Below, in pieces: positions 60,801 through 64,000 of a stretch of DNA of 64,000 nt. The position numbers and the translations under genes were made by a program. Positions within the stretch are counted from its first letter, which is position 1, and every line of letters starts with the position of its first letter. This DNA comes from Streblospio benedicti (Eukaryota > Annelida > Polychaeta > Spionida > Spionidae), in contig CM032659.1 in NCBI GenBank assembly GCA_019095985.1, positions 96,140 through 160,139 on the forward strand. The letters are read 5' to 3'. The notes below the pieces were generated by a model. That model saw nothing but the letters and a program-made list of their open reading frames with translations, had not been told where the DNA came from and made no database searches.

Positions 60801-63499
60801 GGATTTCTGTTTGAATAAATGACATGTCTAAAATGATCGTACACTCTAGCTGTAGTTTTCGTTCATGTATATATTTTATTGGTCTATGCGATCGGGTGGG
60901 AGTATTGGCAAGGTGGTGGTTATGGGTTTGAGTCCCAGTGAAGGCTATATAAAGATTTTGAGAAAACTATGTCCAAGTCAGTTTCCTTATTCTATATTAA
61001 TGTACATCATGAGCATGCTGCTAGTACACATATCTATGCTATACTGAGGTTACATATCAACTATAAGAAGACAAAAAAAAGACTTGGGTTGTGTTTGTCC
61101 AGAAAGATCGGGGACACATCTGGGGTGGGTCAGATAGATCCTGGTGACCGAAAGGCTTGAAGGGATGTTTGAGATGTAGACTGGGCAGTCCTCAGAATAA
61201 GGAATAATTAGGGGCCTGCTCAAATAAACTCAATATTTTATTTTTTGCCAGGTGTGGACGAGAACGGTCTGCTGCCCGTCGTGCTACAGTTCATGAGGGA
61301 GAAGAAGGGCAAGGACGACACCAACAACGTCTACATCAGGCTCGAGTATTCAAAGTGAGGAGAACGCGTTTGGTTTTTGTTCTTGTCTTTTTTATTTTTT
61401 ATTTTTTAGATTTGTGCATTTATTCATTAGATAACATGCTAATAATATTCAATATTTAATTGTTATTTAAACAGAATGTGTGATAAATAAAATACATCTT
61501 ATTTGTATGTTCACTGGTTTTACTTGTTTAGAGTTTACAAGTCGCATATATATGCTTTTTTCATGGGCAAATAAGAGTGGTTTTAAAATTGCTATTGTAT
61601 AACCTCATACCGTGTTGAAACAGCACCTTTCCCCTTTGATTTTTCTTCCATCAAAATCAGAAAAATTACATTTTTTTGGTATATGACGAAAAAATGGGGT
61701 GTTGAAATAATAGCGTAAGAGTTCAATTTTAAGTAATGAGAAAAGGTGTTGCATTGTGTATTTTACAGATGAGCATTATGTTCTTTACACTTCTTCAGTT
61801 ACATGATTTGATGCAGCCAGGTTAACATAATTACCTAACCTGCCAATGTAGTGCACCAACCCCATGACATCTATTGCAATTTTAGTGAAGGCGCAAGTCC
61901 TTATGGAACAAGAAGTAGAGATTTAGAGTCTGCTGATATTTAGGCTGTTGTTTCAGATCGACTTCACTGAGCAGACGGACCGTGTGTATTACGTGTTGGA
62001 CGAGAGAACCAACAACACCACGTTCTTTTCGGAGGCGCGACCTCTGCTACAGGTCTGTATTGTGAACAAAATGGCATTCCTGTCGCCCATCATGCCTCAA
62101 TTGCACCAAACCTTGGGCGCCCCTTACAAAATAAATCCTCAACCTCCTTGGTGGATTCGTGCCCCTTTTTTAAATCCTGGATGCACCTCATTGGCTCTGG
62201 GTGAAACTCTTTAAAACCATACTCACTTCCTACATTACTGCACTCATCAAAAACCTATTCCTTCGGGAATTTTAATCAAGAACCAAGTCTTCTGTGATAG
62301 AGCCTTGAAATAGTAGGACGTAAATTATGAATAAACTTCCACAATCATTCGACAATCAGGCTCTCGCCATTTTGGAATCCTGGGGGACTATTTGTTTTTT
62401 GGAGGCCTACAAGCAACGCATGAAGGTGCTATGTGCGCTTTTCAGAACTACTTGTATTTGTATTTTGTATTTAAACTGGCATTGACATGTGCCAACTGCC
62501 GCAAGGGACTTCCTCCTGAACGCTCCCCTGAGTATGGGCTGGATATGGGCTTGTGTGAGACTCGGACATGTTTCAGGTACCTGCTGGAGCCTGGGACTTG
62601 TTTGATCCTGCCCATCTTCATATGGAGGCAGGAATTTGGATATTTACTTTTGTATAAGGAGTGTATTCCACCACCATAGGAGATAGCAGTACTGTGTCTT
62701 TCTCACGACTACTCACAAACTACTATGTATGGGGATTGGGGGGGACTTTCCATGAATTGCAGTGAATTTGAAAGAAAAGGCAAGGTTTTCTAGATAATTA
62801 TATGAATTTTGTTATTGTTATGGAATAGTGATAATCTGATTTAAAAACCGATGTTCCGCCATCGTTGGGGAGTAGGTGAGGAGGGGGTCTCTGATCCTTC
62901 TCTGTTATTGTGGTCTATATTCCAGGGAGGTGACTGAGCCATGCGGCGTCTTCATGAGGCGCTCAGAGTTCACGTTTGAGCACGACGGCGTCACCCACAA
63001 CTGCTGTGAGTACTCACATTCTACACAGCATGCCGTAAGCTGTTCAATACCACACAGTGCCGTGGAATGGAAGCCTTGGCACACCATGATGGCCTGGTTC
63101 TCATGTGATATCTTACATATTGGATTTATCTAAACAATGTCCTGTTGATCCTTGTTGTGTGCTCTAAAGCAGTGGGTCTCATGATTCTATTACCAAATGG
63201 TATTTCCTGCTTTTCTTCCAAAAATAACTCAAAACCGAATGGCGATCATGTTACCAACTGAGAGGATCTTCGCATTAGACCCGACAAAGCTCTTGAGACA
63301 AGAGCAAAAGTCTTGGCAAAGACACAATGACAGGTTTCCATGGGTATCTATCTAATAGATTATGATCTCAGAACTGGTGTTGTCTGTTTCAGGTCGGCAG
63401 CAGAACCTGTTTGGCCGGTGGCAGGCAGACGAGAATGCCGGCGGTCAGATCAGCCATCGCAGCTTCCCCTCCAACCCCCAGATACTGCTGTCACTGCCC
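42025..63499 (+). CDS. Calpain-type cysteine protease with lipidated, Pro/Glu-rich N-terminus and two C2L domains (3' end missing)
   Basis: Exons: 42025-42834, 43456-43507, 46095-46112, 48473-48647, 49578-49733, 50002-50133, 53554-53753, 55870-56041, 56453-56518, 58015-58148, 58760-58890, 60665-60772, 61252-61354, 61944-62052, 62930-63005, 63393-63499+. All are GT-AG and phases agree, except exon 4, which is one base short. At least 850 residues. MGCGSS predicts N-myristoylation with palmitoylation. Residues about 60-270 are low-complexity Pro/Ala/Glu/Asp. The CysPc core starts [11 protein letters not shown]. Catalytic Cys ([10 protein letters not shown], about 430), His ([12 protein letters not shown], about 585) and Asn (VRVRNPWGS, about 609) are present. 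C2L/domain III modules follow ([23 protein letters not shown]). Tandem C2L resembles the CAPN7 and CAPN10 layout. No penta-EF-hand region is visible before the sequence ends. Confidence 0.9.
43586..43722. repeat. 137-bp near-perfect foldback element
   Basis: Ends ATCAGGTGAGTTCTT and AAGAACTCACCTGAT are exact inverse complements. The inner arms GCGAGCCTGATGC and GGATTCGTTCTTGTGG continue the hairpin, leaving an 8-base loop. No coding capacity, so MITE-like. It lies 79 bases past the calpain exon 2 donor. Confidence 0.85.
46095..46112 (+). CDS. Calpain microexon 3 (18 bases)
   Basis: Bounded by TTCAG and GTAAGT. It completes an Ala codon, encodes PAPEK, and leaves one base for the next exon. 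Length and phase bridge exon 2 (phase 1) to exon 4 exactly. Confidence 0.65.
47876..48123. repeat. 248-bp foldback element
   Basis: Arms of about 110 bases. The left has AATTTTAAGATGCCA, then CTCACTTTTGGCGAGGC, then GAACTTCTTCAGGCCGAA; each returns inverted on the right. A decayed relative, GGAACCAAG..CAACTTCCTCAGGCC, lies at about 52192-52260. Confidence 0.8.
48174..48347. repeat. AAGACCACCTC foldback repeat, copy 3
   Basis: TACAGTAGCACCTCCAATTA at the left and GGGGTTCTACTG inverted at the right. Internal AGACCACCTCTCTATTGAGA units. 126 bases upstream of calpain exon 4. Confidence 0.7.
48473..48647 (+). CDS. Calpain exon 4, one base short in a C homopolymer
   Basis: Starts [20 protein letters not shown] and must end [18 protein letters not shown] then METVTMGRH-type sequence ([10 protein letters not shown]) in phase 0. 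The length is 175, whereas the flanking phases need 3n+2. The frame breaks in a C-rich run around 48540-48555 (CCCGCCCACCCCCCC). Confidence 0.75.
48722..49064. mobile_element. MITE-like element with ~50-bp inverted ends
   Basis: Left TGACTAGAAATGTTGAGACC pairs with right GGTCTCAATATTTCTAGTCA, and the pairing extends on both sides (TTGAGTATG..; ..CATATTCAAC). About 340 bases, non-coding, in calpain intron 4. No target duplication was resolved. Confidence 0.65.
50002..50133 (+). CDS. Calpain exon 6: catalytic cysteine
   Basis: [20 protein letters not shown] followed by [17 protein letters not shown]. The active-site Cys is present in the QGxxGxC context, but the usual D/N-C-W is T-C-Y here. 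Confidence 0.88.
50165..50320. repeat. Dispersed repeat, inverted relative at 32975-33115
   Basis: GGTGTTGGTACATGGGCCTC, then AACTGAGCCTCGGGGGTGGA and GATCACACTAGC here appear reverse-complemented beside ninjurin-like exon 2. Confidence 0.65.
50321..53553. other. Large calpain intron 6, no additional gene
   Basis: AT-rich. Contains a degraded AAGACCACCTC piece (about 51560-51660) and the half-copy of the 248-bp foldback family near 52192-52260. No exon needed by the phases is missing. Confidence 0.5.
55450..55610. repeat. Dispersed intron repeat (copy 2 at about 57315-57440)
   Basis: TTCCTATGTACAT, GTAGTACAGT, ACTACATGTAGCTG and CTAACCCAAAGCCTGACTT occur in the same order in both places, introns 7 and 9 of the calpain gene. 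Confidence 0.6.
56453..56518 (+). CDS. Calpain exon 9: catalytic histidine
   Basis: [20 protein letters not shown]. His in the GL(V)xGHAY context of all active calpains. The 66-base exon is phase 0 on both sides. Confidence 0.88.
58015..58148 (+). CDS. Calpain exon 10: catalytic asparagine
   Basis: [20 protein letters not shown]. The Asn of RNPWG completes the triad. Confidence 0.9.
58378..58560. repeat. Tandem ~50-bp repeat pair
   Basis: ATCATTTCCAAAGTTTCAAA and GCAGAATGGTCA occur at about 58380-58430 and 58508-58556. A second short pair, GATGAACGTTCGTCAA, is at 58632 and 58698. Both are in calpain intron 10. Confidence 0.7.
58760..58890 (+). CDS. Calpain exon 11: end of protease core with DxDxDG loop
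   Basis: [20 protein letters not shown] closes the CysPc domain. [10 protein letters not shown] (about 672-681) then links to C2L-1. It resembles EF-hand or thrombospondin type 3 calcium loops. Confidence 0.85.
59055..59481. mobile_element. Harbinger-type MITE with TTA target duplication
   Basis: 427 bases with 46-base inverted ends starting GGGACCATTCAGTATTTATG, flanked on both sides by TTA (59052-59054, 59482-59484). A TWA target site with GG-starting TIRs fits PIF/Harbinger. Non-coding, in calpain intron 11. Confidence 0.8.
60665..61354 (+). CDS. Calpain exons 12-13: first C2L domain
   Basis: Two exons (60665-60772, 61252-61354): [27 protein letters not shown], then [20 protein letters not shown] and [10 protein letters not shown]. 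This matches calpain domain III (W..G.TAGG, NPQF-like, beta strand, VxLxQ). Confidence 0.8.
61944..62052 (+). CDS. Calpain exon 14
   Basis: [20 protein letters not shown] followed by [16 protein letters not shown], within the first C2L. The acceptor is TTTAG at 61939-61943, chosen because it, and not the nearer TTTCAG, fits the incoming phase. Confidence 0.75.
62930..63005 (+). CDS. Calpain exon 15
   Basis: [20 protein letters not shown] then VTHNC. The frame requires the acceptor GGGAG just inside a nearer CCAG; the nearer one would give a stop at once. Confidence 0.7.
63393..63499 (+). CDS. Calpain exon 16: second C2L domain, start only
   Basis: [20 protein letters not shown] then [15 protein letters not shown]. 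The GRW..D.NAGG and NPQ signatures mark a new domain III module. A GTTGTG after CTGCCC may be the donor, or the exon continues into the unreliable sequence. Confidence 0.7.
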
Positions 63500-63559
63500 G
63501 TTGTGAACCCCCCAAAGTTTTGGGTGATTCAAGTTGTGCCGGCAAAAGACTTTCATGTT

Positions 63560-63738
63560 TTATGAAGGTCAAAAACTTGTCAAAAAAATATTTTCCACAG
63601 TAAAATTTTTTTTTATTTGTTTAATTTTACTTTAAAAATATTTTCCCAAAAATTGAAAAAAAAATTTTTTTAAAAATTTTAATTAAATTCACCCCAACCA
63701 AAATTTTTCCCCCCATGGGGGTTTTTGAAAGCTTTTTT

Positions 63739-63815
<77 letters not shown>

Positions 63816-64000
63816 TTTTTTTTTTTTTGGGGGGGTTTTCCTTTTTTTTTTCTTTTTTTTCCCCAAAAATTTTTTGATTCCCAAACCCAACCCCATTTTA
63901 CCGGGGCCCCGGCCAACCCTTTTTTTGCAAAAAACGGTTTTCTTTTTTTATTTTAAAATTTTTTTTTTTAAAAAATTTTTTAAAAACTCAAGCAAACCCA
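63560..64000. other. Low-quality homopolymer sequence at window end
   Basis: From about 63560 the sequence turns into runs of A, T, C and G (32 C, then over 40 A, then T and G runs) with almost no mixed words. This looks like base-calling or assembly noise, so open frames here are meaningless. Confidence 0.75.

Noticed and set aside
63627-63916. Lys/Phe/Gly-run open frames at the window end
   Set aside because: Artefacts of homopolymer noise.

Overview
The window is animal nuclear DNA. Its genes have many short GC-rich exons with standard GT-AG introns, set in AT-rich non-coding sequence full of microsatellites, foldback elements, LINE remains and Penelope-like retroelement pieces. The gene set, the Penelope elements and what looks like two divergent haplotypes assembled side by side suggest a highly heterozygous marine invertebrate. 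An invertebrate deuterostome such as a lancelet fits best, but this is inference; the species cannot be fixed from the sequence. Two 100-N gaps (3414-3513 and 23519-23618) show it is a draft scaffold, and the last ~450 bases look like assembly noise.

Layout: (1) 1-713 holds an intron end and the last coding exon of an unrecognised plus-strand gene. (2) 714-6900 is non-coding, with a LINE reverse-transcriptase tail, a decayed Penelope-like fragment and a tRNA-derived SINE. (3) 6919-17332, minus strand, is a complete 12-exon M14A metallocarboxypeptidase gene (421 residues, secreted digestive-type pre-pro-enzyme) whose exon phases all agree. (4) 17.3-19 kb is non-coding with a LINE fragment. (5) 19025-26796 holds two diverged copies of one segment, on either side of the second gap. 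Each copy carries the last exon of the next gene plus a Penelope-like insertion. (6) 24650-35008, minus strand, is a 10-exon ninjurin-family gene (365 residues). Its two transmembrane helices are separated by about 210 residues containing cysteine clusters and a charged helical region, instead of the short linker of ordinary ninjurins. (7) 35-42 kb is intergenic, with a pentanucleotide microsatellite and degraded repeats. (8) 42025-63499 and beyond, plus strand, is a calpain gene with at least 16 coding exons. It encodes a predicted lipidated N-terminus, a long acidic Pro/Ala/Glu/Asp region, a CysPc protease domain with Cys, His and Asn all present, and two C2-like (domain III) modules. It runs into the bad sequence at the window end.

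The three recognisable genes do not form an obvious pathway: a gut-type protease, a membrane protein related to the plasma-membrane-rupture factor NINJ1, and an intracellular calcium-type protease. Two observations stand out. One is the ninjurin with its enlarged inter-helix domain. The other is a repeated pattern in which the 3' end of an exon plus its 5' splice site has been tandemly duplicated: carboxypeptidase exons 3 and 7, and ninjurin-like exon 6.
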